From Nesterenkonia lutea (GTDB taxonomy: Bacteria; Actinomycetota; Actinomycetes; Actinomycetales; Micrococcaceae): a stretch of 64,000 nucleotides of DNA. The notes under the pieces are model-generated. The model was not told where the DNA came from, ran no database searches, and saw nothing but the letters and a program-made list of their open reading frames with translations. Where the stretch lies: assembly GCF_014873955.1 (NCBI RefSeq), contig NZ_JADBED010000001.1, forward strand, positions 1,116,001 to 1,180,000, read 5' to 3'. Positions 8,743-16,976 of this stretch are shown piece by piece. The position numbers and the translations under genes were made by a program. The stretch's first letter is position 1; each line of letters opens with the position of its first letter.

Positions 8743-8818
8743 TGGTGGAGGTAAGGGGATTCGAACCCCTGACCTTCCGCATGCCATGCGGACGCGCTAC
8801 CAGCTGCGCCATACCCCC
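8743..8818 (-). tRNA. tRNA-Ala (anticodon GGC)
   Basis: A full cloverleaf can be drawn on the minus strand. The acceptor stem GGGGGTA pairs with TACCTCC and includes the G3-U70 wobble that identifies alanine tRNAs. The anticodon stem TCCGC/GCGGA encloses the loop ATGGCAT, giving anticodon GGC. The T arm is GGGGTTCGAATCCCC. CCA is encoded (8745-8743). It is followed by a strong hairpin and preceded by a plausible promoter. Confidence 0.97.
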
Positions 8819-8873
8819 ATGCTTCTGGTCATCGCCTGACCCGAATCAGCATCCGGGCCGCGGCAACTCCCCT

Positions 8874-8903
8874 ACTGTACTGTGTACCTGAAGTGCTGTG
8901 CAA
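8874..8903 (-). promoter_or_regulatory. candidate promoter of tRNA-Ala
   Basis: On the minus strand TTGCAC (8903-8898) and TACAGT (8879-8874) are separated by 18 nt, a reasonable sigma-70-type match, with the -10 about 55 nt before the mature tRNA 5' end. Confidence 0.45.
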
Positions 8904-8966
8904 ATCGAGGTGGCGCGCTCGGAAACGACCGTCGCTCCGGCGCTGACCTGGGGCTTAGCGCAGGAT

Positions 8967-9338
8967 CTACTCCGTGGCGGGAAGCTGGAGGTCGACCTGG
9001 TCGACGTCTGCGTAGAGCCGGTCGAGTCCATAGACCGCGCGCTCTTCCTCGTGCTGGACGTGGATGACCATGTGGCCGTAGTCCAGGAGCACCCAGGTTC
9101 CGGTGCCGCGTCCCTCGCGGCGCAGCGGCGCGGAGCCGTGGACCTCTTTGAGCTGGCGTTCGACCTCGTCGACGATCGCGCCGATCTGGCGTTCTGAGGG
9201 CGCGGAACAGACGAGGAAGGCGTCCGTGATGCCCAGCCGCTCCCCCACATCCAGTCCTACGATGTTCGTGGCGAGTTTGTCCGCGGCCGCGGCGGCGGCG
9301 GTGCGGAGTTCGGTGAGCACAAGTTCGGTGATAGCCAT
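8967..9338 (-). CDS. rsfS: ribosome silencing factor RsfS
   Basis: Protein of 123 residues of the RsfS/Iojap family. It binds ribosomal protein L14 on the 50S subunit and blocks subunit joining during nutrient limitation. Family hallmarks are present: LDVGERLGITDAFLVCSAPSERQ, then GRGTGTWVLLDYGHMVIHV and the closing YGLDRLYAD. The usual Phe in DFG-x-V-x-H is Tyr here. The ATG is preceded by only a weak ribosome-binding site. It lies 12 bp after the acidic repeat protein, itself downstream of nadD; nadD-rsfS linkage is conserved in many bacteria. Confidence 0.95.
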   Translation of the reverse strand: MAITELVLTELRTAAAAAADKLATNIVGLDVGERLGITDAFLVCSAPSERQIGAIVDEVERQLKEVHGSAPLRREGRGTGTWVLLDYGHMVIHVQHEEERAVYGLDRLYADVDQVDLQLPATE

Positions 9339-9350
9339 AGACGTCCAAGC

Positions 9351-10829
9351 TTAGAGCATGAATGAGAGAACGACACCGACGGCGATGACCAGCAGCACCG
9401 CGAGGATGATCACAAGCCAGCCCATCATGGACTGGCGCGCCCCCTGGCGGGTGCTGTGTTCGACCATCGCGTCGATCTCGAGTCCGTGGGCCCCGCGCGC
9501 CTGGATCGGCTCGATCGATCCGGTGGCATAGTCGGTGTTTTCGGCGGCCTCATCCGACTCCATGTGGGCGCGGAGGGCTTTGCGCGTGATCACGTCCGAT
9601 TCCGGACGCAGCCGACGACGACGCATGCGTTCGTCCTGTTCGGCCTCGACCTGCTCCTGGCGGCGACGCTCCTGATTGGCCTGCATGGCTCGAGCCGCGA
9701 GGGCCTGCTGCTTCTTCAGCAGCTCGGGATCTACGCGGTTGGGATCGTCGGCGGCGATCACCGCACGGTTGAGCTCATTGAGCTCGGCCAGCTTCTCCTC
9801 CGAGAGGACGGACATGGTCTCGGTCAGGCGCAGTCCGCGCCGCGACTTCCGCGAGGCGGGCACCGGCGCCTCGTCCTGGTCGTCGGCCTCGGTGCCGGGC
9901 AGATCCTGCGGGCGCAGCGGCGCGGCGCCGGACTGCCCTTCGGTCCGCGGCGGCTCGGGAAGGCTGAGCGCTCCGGCCGGCGCGGACTCAGTGGAGAGCT
10001 CGTCAGCACCAGCATCGGCGTCCGCGTCCACATCCGAATCGCCATCCGCGTCCACATCCGCATCGGCGTCGCGGTTAGCAGCGTCCAGACCGGACTCTGC
10101 CTCGTCCCGGTCTTCCTCAAGGTCGTCGATGTCTTCCTCGGAGGCTTCGTCCGAGCCTTCCTCATCCGTGATGCCGGAAGTCTCCTCCTCGGCACCCGCA
10201 TCGAGGTGCGCGGTCCTCGAGACGGCGGCCTGCGCCTCCTGGTCTCCTCCAGCCTCGGCGGCGTCCTCTGCCTCGAACTCTGCTCGGTCCTCCGGCAGGC
10301 CCGCGTCTTCAGCCCCGGAGAGATCGTCCAGCTCCGACTCGAGATCCGCGGCAGCTTCGTCTCGGCCTTCGTCAGCGGAGGAGTCCGCAGCGCCATCTGG
10401 AGCTTCAGAAGACTCCGGGTGCGGCACGGTGAAGCCCCACGGCTCGGCGAAGCCCCAGGGTTCCGCGGCGACGGCGCTCGGTGCGGCACCGGGGGACGTC
10501 TCTTCCTCCTCGGCGGTGGCCGCATCCTCTTCGGCGGCGGCCGCATCCTCATCGGCGGCGGCCGCATCCTCATCGGCGGCGGCCGCATCCTCCTCGACAC
10601 CTCCGGGCGTCTCAGCGGATTCGGCGCCCTGCGGTGTGCCGGCGACGCCCGCGCGGTCCTCGGACTCTTCGTCTGCGGGCACCCCGGCGACGGGCTTCTG
10701 GGCGGCGCGCTCTTCCGCCAGTTCTGCCTCACGACGCCGACGCAGCTCTTTGCGGGAGACCGGGAGATACCTGGCGCGCAGGTCATCGCCGCCCGAGGCG
10801 TCACTCGACTCGGTGTTCTCTGCGGTCAT
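9351..10829 (-). CDS. acidic, repeat-rich protein with C-terminal membrane anchor
   Basis: Protein of 492 residues with AGGAGG 7 nt before the ATG. A basic N-terminal patch (RYLPVSRKELRRRREAELAEERAAQ) is followed by about 270 residues of Asp/Glu/Ala-rich low-complexity sequence. A more conserved region follows (SVLSEEKLAELNELNRAVIAADDPNRVDPELLKKQQALAARAMQ, coiled-coil-like), and a single transmembrane helix (MMGWLVIILAVLLVIAVGVVLSFML) lies at the very C-terminus. Such tail-anchored acidic proteins occur between nadD and rsfS in Micrococcaceae, but I know of no function. A 21-bp tandem repeat encodes a 7-residue repeat near residue 85. Confidence 0.7.
   Translation of the reverse strand: MTAENTESSDASGGDDLRARYLPVSRKELRRRREAELAEERAAQKPVAGVPADEESEDRAGVAGTPQGAESAETPGGVEEDAAAADEDAAAADEDAAAAEEDAATAEEEETSPGAAPSAVAAEPWGFAEPWGFTVPHPESSEAPDGAADSSADEGRDEAAADLESELDDLSGAEDAGLPEDRAEFEAEDAAEAGGDQEAQAAVSRTAHLDAGAEEETSGITDEEGSDEASEEDIDDLEEDRDEAESGLDAANRDADADVDADGDSDVDADADAGADELSTESAPAGALSLPEPPRTEGQSGAAPLRPQDLPGTEADDQDEAPVPASRKSRRGLRLTETMSVLSEEKLAELNELNRAVIAADDPNRVDPELLKKQQALAARAMQANQERRRQEQVEAEQDERMRRRRLRPESDVITRKALRAHMESDEAAENTDYATGSIEPIQARGAHGLEIDAMVEHSTRQGARQSMMGWLVIILAVLLVIAVGVVLSFML
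10511..10594. repeat. four-unit 21-bp tandem repeat inside the acidic protein gene
   Basis: Four near-identical 21-bp units (10511-10531, 10532-10552, 10553-10573, 10574-10594), each of the form CGGCGGCGGCCGCATCCTCAT. They encode the heptapeptide AAADEDA repeated in the acidic protein. In-frame period and near identity point to recent slippage, so length may vary between strains. Confidence 0.9.
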
Positions 10830-10956
10830 CGTCCAGCCTCCTGAAGGCTCTGGTCAGACTGTGCTGCCCGAGCCAGAGCATTGCCTGCGAATTGATCGGT
10901 CTCATCGATGGAGCACCGGATTCCATCGTATGCCGGGGCGCAGCCGCACGGCATGG

Positions 10957-11607
10957 TCAACGCGCGGAGTCGGCGGAATCCGGTTGATACAGCCGATGCT
11001 TGGCGATGTACTGCACGACTCCGTCGGGAACCAGGTACCAGACGGGCTTTCCCTCCCGCACCCTCCCCCGACAGTCCGTGGAGGAGATCGCCATCGCCGG
11101 GATCTCCATCAGTGAGATCTCCTTGGTCCGTCCGAAGTCCTCTGAGGTGTAGCCCGGTCGCGTGACGGAGACGAAGTGGGCAAGCTCCCACAGCTCCTCG
11201 ACGTTCTTCCAGGACATGATCTGGGCCATCGCATCGGCGCCGGTGATGAAGAACAGCTCCGCATCGGGGTACATGTCACGAAAGTCGCGCAGCGTGTCGA
11301 TCGTGTAAGTGGCTCCCCCACGATCGATGTCGACGCGGGAGACCGTGAAGCGGGGATTCGCGGCCGTGGCGACCACAGTGAGGAGGTAGCGGTGCTCTGC
11401 CTCAGCCACTTTGCGGCCGGCCTTCTGCCACGGCTGTCCTGTGGGGACGAAGATGACCTCATCGAGGGCGAACTCGGTGGCCACCTCGCTGGCTGCCACG
11501 AGGTGCCCATGGTGGATCGGGTCGAAGGTTCCGCCCATGATGCCCAGGCGCAGTGGACCCGGGGCCCGCTCAGCGGTGGCGGCGACCCGCGGGTGACGGT
11601 TGACCAA
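10957..11607 (-). CDS. nadD: nicotinate-nucleotide adenylyltransferase
   Basis: Adenylyltransferase of NAD biosynthesis, converting nicotinate mononucleotide and ATP to deamido-NAD in the cytoplasm. The nucleotidyltransferase signature [12 protein letters not shown] is near residue 26, and the C-terminal [14 protein letters not shown] corresponds to the SSTxIR motif. 216 residues from a TTG at 11607, 6 nt after the stop of the small membrane protein gene. No good ribosome-binding site is seen, so translation may be coupled or the true start may lie slightly inside. It begins the nadD - acidic protein - rsfS run. Confidence 0.93.
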   Translation of the reverse strand: MVNRHPRVAATAERAPGPLRLGIMGGTFDPIHHGHLVAASEVATEFALDEVIFVPTGQPWQKAGRKVAEAEHRYLLTVVATAANPRFTVSRVDIDRGGATYTIDTLRDFRDMYPDAELFFITGADAMAQIMSWKNVEELWELAHFVSVTRPGYTSEDFGRTKEISLMEIPAMAISSTDCRGRVREGKPVWYLVPDGVVQYIAKHRLYQPDSADSAR

Positions 11608-11612
11608 GGGTG

Positions 11613-11798
11613 TCAGTGATCGCTGTGTGCCTGAGCAGGCAGCTCGCGGCCCTTGTTGGCGAAACCGAGGGTCACCAGCAGGAGCAGGAGCAGAAGGGCG
11701 AACATGATGATGCCGAACCAGTGCGCCTCGATGGGCAGCGCGCTGTGTTCTTCAGTCTCGGCCGCCAGGACGGTGGCGAGCACGTGCAGGTTGAGCAT
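11613..11798 (-). CDS. small single-pass membrane protein between proA and nadD
   Basis: A 61-residue protein: a short N-terminus ([19 protein letters not shown]), one strongly hydrophobic helix ([19 protein letters not shown]) and a polar tail ([15 protein letters not shown]). Position immediately before nadD, with 6 bp between them, and a coding-like composition support a real gene. Small membrane proteins at this place are seen in related Micrococcaceae. Function is unknown; it may only serve coupled translation of nadD. Confidence 0.65.
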   Translation of the reverse strand: MLNLHVLATVLAAETEEHSALPIEAHWFGIIMFALLLLLLLVTLGFANKGRELPAQAHSDH

Positions 11799-11875
11799 GC
11801 TTCTCCCTCACTTGGGACGAACGACAGGACGAACGATGGGATGACGACGAATTCTCGGTCTTCAGTCTACGGGAA

Positions 11876-13240
11876 TCACGGACGGACCTGGCCCTCGCCG
11901 CGCACGACCCACTTTGTGGTGGTCAGCTCAGCCATGCCCATCGGACCTCGCGCGTGCATCTTCTGCGTGGAGATCCCGACCTCGGCCCCCAGGCCGAACT
12001 GCCCGCCGTCGGTGAACCGGGTGGAGGCGTTGACGATGACCGCAGCGGCATCGATCTCCGTCACGAAGCGGTCCGCGTTCGCCACAGAATCCGTGACGAT
12101 GGCCTCGGTGTGCCCGGTGGTCCACCGACCGATGTGACTGATCGCCTCGTCCAGGGACTCCACGATCCCGACCGCCATCTCGAGATCGTTGAACTCGGTG
12201 GCGAAGTCCTCGTCGCTGACGTCGGTGACCGTGCCGAAGGGCGCGCGGTCCTGGGCGAGATCGGCCGGCTCCTCGGCGGGCAGCCATTCGCGCGCCCGGG
12301 GGTCCACGTGCAGGTGCACCCCGGAGCGCAACAGGGCACGCAGCACTTCTCGGCCGGCGTCCTCAGCCTCGGAGTGCAGCAGCAGCGTCTCGGCGGCGTT
12401 GCACACGCTCGGGCGTGAGATCTTCGAGTTGACCACGATGCTGCGCGCGGTCTCGGGATCGGCGTTGGCGTCGATGAAGATGTGGACATTGCCCTCGCCG
12501 GTCTCGATGACCGGCACGCGGGAGTTCTGCACCACGTGCTGGATGAGTTCGCGTCCTCCCCGAGGGATGAGCACGTCCACGGAGCCTCGCTGGGTCATAA
12601 GAGCGGTCGCCCCGGCACGGCCGTAGCTGTCGATGGACTGTACGGCGTCCACTGGGACCGAGGTGGTCCGCAGAGCCTCGCGGATGATGGCCAGCAGCAT
12701 CTCGTTGGTCTTCTGCGCTGCGGAACCGCCACGCAGGATGACCGCGTTGCCCGACTTCAGTCCGAGCGCGGCGATGTCCACGGTCACATTGGGACGCGCT
12801 TCGTAGATCACGCCCATCACGCCCAGCGGAACACTGACCTGGGTCAGCCGCAGGCCGTTGGGCAGAGTGCGTCCCTGCAGCACCCGCCCCACCGGATCGC
12901 TGAGCCCCATGACCTCTTCCACGGACGCGGCGAGGGCCTCGATGCGGTCCTCGCTCAGCGCGAGACGATCCAGCAGGGACCTGCTGAGACCTGCCTCACG
13001 GCCGCGCTCGAGGTCCTCATCGTTGGCCCGGGTCAGCGAGACCACGGATTCACGCAGTCCGAAGGCCACCGCGGACAGGGTCCGGTCCTTGTGCTCGCGG
13101 TCCAGCGCGTTGAGGCCGCGCGAGGCGGTCCGGGCCCTTGCGGTGACCTCGCGGATCCCGGATTCGACCTGCTCCTGATCGCTGCTCTCGTCGGAGGTCT
13201 GCTCGGTGGTGTGCTTCTGCTGTTCCTCTGCCATGTTCAC
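11876..13240 (-). CDS. proA: glutamate-5-semialdehyde dehydrogenase
   Basis: Second step of proline synthesis: NADPH-dependent reduction of gamma-glutamyl phosphate to glutamate-5-semialdehyde. 454 residues from the GTG at 13240 (an ATG follows two codons on). The aldehyde dehydrogenase core is clear: LPLGVMGVIYEARPNVT-type segment, VILRGGSAA, LIPRGGRELI, and the catalytic Cys in SRPSVCNAAETLL. The first 30 residues are a hydrophilic extension (EEQQKHTTEQTSDESSDQEQ). The GTG overlaps the TGA of proB by 4 nt (GTGA), so the pair is translationally coupled. Confidence 0.96.
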   Translation of the reverse strand: MNMAEEQQKHTTEQTSDESSDQEQVESGIREVTARARTASRGLNALDREHKDRTLSAVAFGLRESVVSLTRANDEDLERGREAGLSRSLLDRLALSEDRIEALAASVEEVMGLSDPVGRVLQGRTLPNGLRLTQVSVPLGVMGVIYEARPNVTVDIAALGLKSGNAVILRGGSAAQKTNEMLLAIIREALRTTSVPVDAVQSIDSYGRAGATALMTQRGSVDVLIPRGGRELIQHVVQNSRVPVIETGEGNVHIFIDANADPETARSIVVNSKISRPSVCNAAETLLLHSEAEDAGREVLRALLRSGVHLHVDPRAREWLPAEEPADLAQDRAPFGTVTDVSDEDFATEFNDLEMAVGIVESLDEAISHIGRWTTGHTEAIVTDSVANADRFVTEIDAAAVIVNASTRFTDGGQFGLGAEVGISTQKMHARGPMGMAELTTTKWVVRGEGQVRP

Positions 13241-14391
13241 AGCCTAGTCTCGATGCGGACGATGTCATCTGCATGAATCACTGCTCGTTCATATTCTGGA
13301 CCCAGCTCCGCGCTCAGCTCCGCGGTGGAGCGGCCAAGCATCTGCGGCAGCTCTGTGGAGGAGTAGCCGACCAGTCCCCTGGCCCGCACGGTGCCTGCCC
13401 GGTCGGTGATCTCCACCGGATCCGAGGCTTCGAAGTCTCCGCTCAGGGAGACGATCCCAGCGGACAGCAGAGAGCTGCGTCCCTCGACGACGGCGACGAT
13501 CGCCCCATCGTCGATGATCAGCCGACCCTTGGGGTGTGCCAGGTGAGCGATCCAGGCCGAGCGCGCCCCGCGGCGTCGACCGCGGGCGCCGAAGAAGGTT
13601 CCCACAGCCTCTCCTGCGAAGAGCCGGCGGGCGTTCGACGCGGAGGTCAGCAGCGCCGGGATGCCGTTGGAGGCGGCGATCTGCGCGGCCTCGACCTTGG
13701 TGACCATGCCGCCGGTGCCGACTCCGGCCTTGCCGCGACGGCCCAGCGTCACCCCGCGCAGGTCCTCAGGGCCCGACACGTGGGGCACTGGCTCCCCGCC
13801 CTTCTCCGGGGGCCCGTCGTAGAGGGCATCTACATCGGAGAGCAGGATCAGCGCGTCGGCGCGGAGCAGGTTTGCCGTCAGCGCGGCGAGCCTGTCATTG
13901 TCACCGAACCGGATCTCGTGGGTGGCCACGGCGTCGTTCTCATTGACCACGGGCACGGCACCGAGGCTCAGCAGCTTCTCCAGCGTGCGCAGCGCATTGG
14001 TGTACTGCGTGCGCCGCATCAGGTCCTCCACGGTGAGCAGCACCTGCGAGACGGTGGTCTGGTACTGGGCGAAGGCACGTGTGTAGTGGGCCAGCAGCAG
14101 GCCCTGGCCCACGGCGGCCGCCGCCTGCTGGGTGGCCAGGTCGGCAGGTCGGGCGCCCAGCCCCAGCGGTGCGAGACCGGCGGCGATGGCACCGGAGGAC
14201 ACCAGCACGACCTCGGTCCCCCGGTCCCGCAGCACCTGGAGGTCGGCGACCAGGCGGTTCAGCGCATCCACCGAGATGCCTCCATCGAGGGTGGTGAGCG
14301 AGGATGAACCGATCTTGACCACCACCCGCCTGGCTTTGCGCAGATCCGCCCGCGAGGCGACCAGAGACTCCGTCAGGCGGGGGGTGCTCAT
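13237..14391 (-). CDS. proB: glutamate 5-kinase with PUA domain
   Basis: First step of proline synthesis: ATP-dependent phosphorylation of glutamate to gamma-glutamyl phosphate, normally feedback-inhibited by proline. 384 residues. The amino-acid kinase domain opens with [14 protein letters not shown] and carries [12 protein letters not shown] and [22 protein letters not shown]; residues from about 295 form the PUA domain ([21 protein letters not shown]). Its ATG overlaps the obg stop by 4 nt (ATGA) and its stop overlaps the proA start, making obg-proB-proA one coupled operon. Confidence 0.96.
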   Translation of the reverse strand: MSTPRLTESLVASRADLRKARRVVVKIGSSSLTTLDGGISVDALNRLVADLQVLRDRGTEVVLVSSGAIAAGLAPLGLGARPADLATQQAAAAVGQGLLLAHYTRAFAQYQTTVSQVLLTVEDLMRRTQYTNALRTLEKLLSLGAVPVVNENDAVATHEIRFGDNDRLAALTANLLRADALILLSDVDALYDGPPEKGGEPVPHVSGPEDLRGVTLGRRGKAGVGTGGMVTKVEAAQIAASNGIPALLTSASNARRLFAGEAVGTFFGARGRRRGARSAWIAHLAHPKGRLIIDDGAIVAVVEGRSSLLSAGIVSLSGDFEASDPVEITDRAGTVRARGLVGYSSTELPQMLGRSTAELSAELGPEYERAVIHADDIVRIETRL

Positions 14392-16058
14392 GTGTTGTCG
14401 GCCTTGGCCTCATCCGTGCCGAAGCCCTCGTCCTGAAGGTCATCGGGATTGCCGTGCGGGTAGAAGATCTCCACGCCGTCCTCGTCCGTGACGCTGGTGG
14501 GTGCACCGTCATCACGACGCTTCGTGGGAGCGCCCTCCTGGGTGCGATACTCCACGTCCATCTCGGCGCGAGTGGAGACCTTGGCGGCCCGACGATCCGC
14601 CTGCTCCTGCTTCTTCTCAGCACGAGTCGGTCTGGCATGATCATCCAGCCGCAGGTCGGTGCCGCGCGGACCGCCCAGGTGCTCCGCACCTGCGGCCATG
14701 GTCGGCTCCCAGTCAAAGACGACGCCGTCCTCCGCGGACCCGATCACCACGGCTTCGCCAGGCTTGGCCCCCTGCTTGAAGAGCTCGTCCTCGATGCCCA
14801 CCGCGACCAGGCGGTCAGCCAGGTAGCCGACGGCTTCGTCATTGCCGAAATCAGTCTGCACGATCCAGCGCTCGGGCTTGTCGCCGCGCACACGCCACAG
14901 CGGCTCCCCGCCCTTGGACTCCTCCGTGACGGTGAACTGTTTGCGGTTCACGGCACGGGGGCGCACGGTCACCGGCACCGGTGCGGGCTCGATCTTGCGC
15001 TGTGCGCGTGCCTCGAGCACCAGTTCGGCCATGGCGAAGCCCAGATCGCGCAGTCCGTCGCGGTTGAGCGCGGAGACGTCAAAGACCCGGTATCCGCGGG
15101 CGGTCAGATCCGCACGCACCAGTTCGGCCATGGCGGCCCCGTCGGGCAGGTCGGTCTTGTTCAGCGCCACCAGACGCGGTCGCTCATTCAGGGGGACAGC
15201 GTTGGAAGACGCGTCTTCGGTGCCGCCGGCGCCCTCAACCTTGTCCGGGGCGTAGGCCGCGAGCTCGGCTTCGATCGCGCGGAGATCGCCCAGCGGATCC
15301 CGGTCGGTCTCCAGCGAGGCGCAGTCCAGAACATGCACCAGTGCGGCGCAGCGCTCCACATGGCGCAGGAACTCGTGTCCCAGGCCCTTGCCCTCCGCGG
15401 CACCGGGAATGAGTCCGGGAACATCCGCCACGGTGAATCGCGTCTCCCCAGCTTCGACGACGCCGAGGTTGGGCACCAGCGTGGTGAAGGGATAATCAGC
15501 GATCTTGGGACGTGCGGCGCTCATCGCGGCGATCAGGCTTGACTTGCCGGCGGAGGGGAAGCCGACCAGGGCGATGTCCGCGACGGACTTCAGCTCCAGG
15601 ACGACATCATTCGCGTCACCGGGAGTGCCGAGCAGCGCGAAGCCTGGGGCCTTGCGCTTCTTCGATGAGAGCGAGGCATTGCCGAGCCCGCCCTGGCCAC
15701 CCTCGGAGACGGTGTAGCGGGCGCCGGGCTCGACCAGGTCGGCAAGCACTCGACCGTCTCGGTCCTTGACCACCGTGCCCTCGGGCACCGGGAGCTCCAG
15801 GACTGGACCTCTCGTTCCATGCCTGAGGTCCCCCTGTCCGACTCCCCCGTCCTCGCCGTGGCGGTGGGGCCGGTGGTGGTACTCCAGCAGCGTGGTGGTT
15901 TGGGGGTCGACCACCAGGACCACAGAGCCGCCGTCGCCGCCGTTGCCGCCGTCGGGTCCGCCCAGGGGCTTGAACTTCTCGCGGTGCACGGAGACGCAGC
16001 CGTGGCCACCGTTACCGCCTGTGGTGTGGAGGACCACTCGGTCGACGAAATGTGCCAT
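14388..16058 (-). CDS. obg: Obg-family GTPase
   Basis: Essential ribosome-associated GTPase of 50S maturation and stress control. 556 residues. The glycine-rich Obg domain is at the N-terminus ([32 protein letters not shown]). The G domain follows from about residue 160: G1 [12 protein letters not shown]3 [21 protein letters not shown]4 NKTDLPD. An OCT domain lies near 360-440, and an acidic tail of about 100 residues beyond it is variable among actinobacteria. The rpmA terminator lies upstream, so transcription probably begins afresh or by read-through from rplU-rpmA. Confidence 0.96.
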   Translation of the reverse strand: MAHFVDRVVLHTTGGNGGHGCVSVHREKFKPLGGPDGGNGGDGGSVVLVVDPQTTTLLEYHHRPHRHGEDGGVGQGDLRHGTRGPVLELPVPEGTVVKDRDGRVLADLVEPGARYTVSEGGQGGLGNASLSSKKRKAPGFALLGTPGDANDVVLELKSVADIALVGFPSAGKSSLIAAMSAARPKIADYPFTTLVPNLGVVEAGETRFTVADVPGLIPGAAEGKGLGHEFLRHVERCAALVHVLDCASLETDRDPLGDLRAIEAELAAYAPDKVEGAGGTEDASSNAVPLNERPRLVALNKTDLPDGAAMAELVRADLTARGYRVFDVSALNRDGLRDLGFAMAELVLEARAQRKIEPAPVPVTVRPRAVNRKQFTVTEESKGGEPLWRVRGDKPERWIVQTDFGNDEAVGYLADRLVAVGIEDELFKQGAKPGEAVVIGSAEDGVVFDWEPTMAAGAEHLGGPRGTDLRLDDHARPTRAEKKQEQADRRAAKVSTRAEMDVEYRTQEGAPTKRRDDGAPTSVTDEDGVEIFYPHGNPDDLQDEGFGTDEAKADNT

Positions 16059-16096
16059 GGCTGGAGACTCCTTGAAGAAAATTCTGGTGAAGACAG

Positions 16097-16133
16097 GTCG
16101 AGGGTGGGCCCATCAAGTGGGCCCACCCTCGAC
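16097..16133 (-). terminator. terminator after rpmA
   Basis: A perfect 16-bp stem (GTCGAGGGTGGGCCCA and complement) around TCAAG, between rpmA and obg on the minus strand. It separates abundant ribosomal-protein transcripts from the downstream obg-proB-proA operon. Confidence 0.9.
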
Positions 16134-16164
16134 TGTACGTGCGGAACGTCTGTGCTGGCCTGGA

Positions 16165-16419
16165 TCAGGCTGCTGGGACGATGTTGACGACCTTCCGACC
16201 GCGACGGCTGCCGAACTCGACAGCTCCGTTCGACAGTGCGAAGAGGGTGTCGTCGCCACCGCGTCCGACATTGATGCCGGGGTGGAACTTGGTGCCGCGC
16301 TGGCGGATCAGGATCTCACCAGCGTTGACGGTCTGACCGCCGAAGCGCTTCACACCCAGATACTGGGCGTTGGAATCGCGGCCGTTGCGAGTAGAGCTCG
16401 CGCCTTTTTTATGTGCCAT
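16165..16419 (-). CDS. rpmA: 50S ribosomal protein L27
   Basis: Ribosomal protein of the large subunit near the peptidyl-transferase centre, 84 residues. It starts directly with [19 protein letters not shown], so there is no cleavable N-terminal leader as in Firmicutes. The conserved [18 protein letters not shown] and [10 protein letters not shown] segments are complete. It lies 52 bp after rplU in the usual rplU-rpmA order and is followed by a strong terminator. Confidence 0.98.
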   Translation of the reverse strand: MAHKKGASSTRNGRDSNAQYLGVKRFGGQTVNAGEILIRQRGTKFHPGINVGRGGDDTLFALSNGAVEFGSRRGRKVVNIVPAA

Positions 16420-16471
16420 TGGGCTGCCTGCCTCTCAGGGAAGAACGGGGGATCTGCGAACCTTGATCGCC

Positions 16472-16780
16472 TCAGGCGATCGAGGTCACCTTGATGCGGG
16501 TGAGTTCTGAACGGTGACCCTGGCGCTTGCGGTAGCCGGTCTTGTTCTTGAACTTCTCAATGACGATCTTCTTACCGCGGATGTTCTCCAGGACCTCGGC
16601 CTCGACCGACACCTTGGAGAGCTCATCAGCTGCGGTAGTGACCTTGTCCCCGTCCACCAGCATCACTGCCGGCAGCTTAATGGTGCTGCCTGCCGCGGCC
16701 GGGACGCGGTCAACGGTCACGAGGTCTCCGACGGAAACCTTTTCCTGGCGGCCGCCAGCGCGGACAATCGCGTACACCAC
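16472..16780 (-). CDS. rplU: 50S ribosomal protein L21
   Basis: Large-subunit ribosomal protein of 102 residues that binds 23S rRNA. The open frame continues far upstream into rne, but the family starts at [12 protein letters not shown]; this corresponds to the GTG at 16780, preceded by AGAGAAG. The C-terminal [21 protein letters not shown] block is the conserved RNA-binding part. It is first in the rplU-rpmA operon, with a promoter and leader of about 120 nt upstream. Confidence 0.97.
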   Translation of the reverse strand: MVYAIVRAGGRQEKVSVGDLVTVDRVPAAAGSTIKLPAVMLVDGDKVTTAADELSKVSVEAEVLENIRGKKIVIEKFKNKTGYRKRQGHRSELTRIKVTSIA

Positions 16781-16910
16781 TTGGGACTCACTTCTCTCGA
16801 TGATCATTCGGACTGAACCAATCGTGCACATCACCGGCGGGATCCCTTGACGAGATTCCTGCTGCTGATCTGCACGGAAGACATGCTGGTGCCTATGACA
16901 CCAGGGATCT

Positions 16911-16939
16911 ACTTTACGCCAACAGTGAGGTGACAGCAA
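16911..16939 (-). promoter_or_regulatory. promoter of rplU-rpmA
   Basis: On the minus strand TTGCTG (16939-16934), a 17-nt spacer and TAAAGT (16916-16911) form a good vegetative promoter directly after the rne terminator. It implies a leader of about 120 nt before the rplU GTG, in which GGTG..CACC could form a small hairpin. No known L21-leader motif was recognised. Confidence 0.6.
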
Positions 16940-16940
16940 G

Positions 16941-16972
16941 TCGACCGAGCCCGAGTGAACGGGCCCGGTCGA
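16941..16972 (-). terminator. terminator after rne
   Basis: A 12-bp stem with one mismatch (TCGACCGAGCCC with GGGCCCGGTCGA) and an 8-nt loop lies 4 bp beyond the rne stop codon on the minus strand, directly upstream of the rplU promoter. Confidence 0.75.
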
Positions 16973-16976
16973 GTGC

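Noticed and set aside
10511..10594. CRISPR-like array
   Set aside because: Units are contiguous with no spacers and lie in frame inside a coding region.
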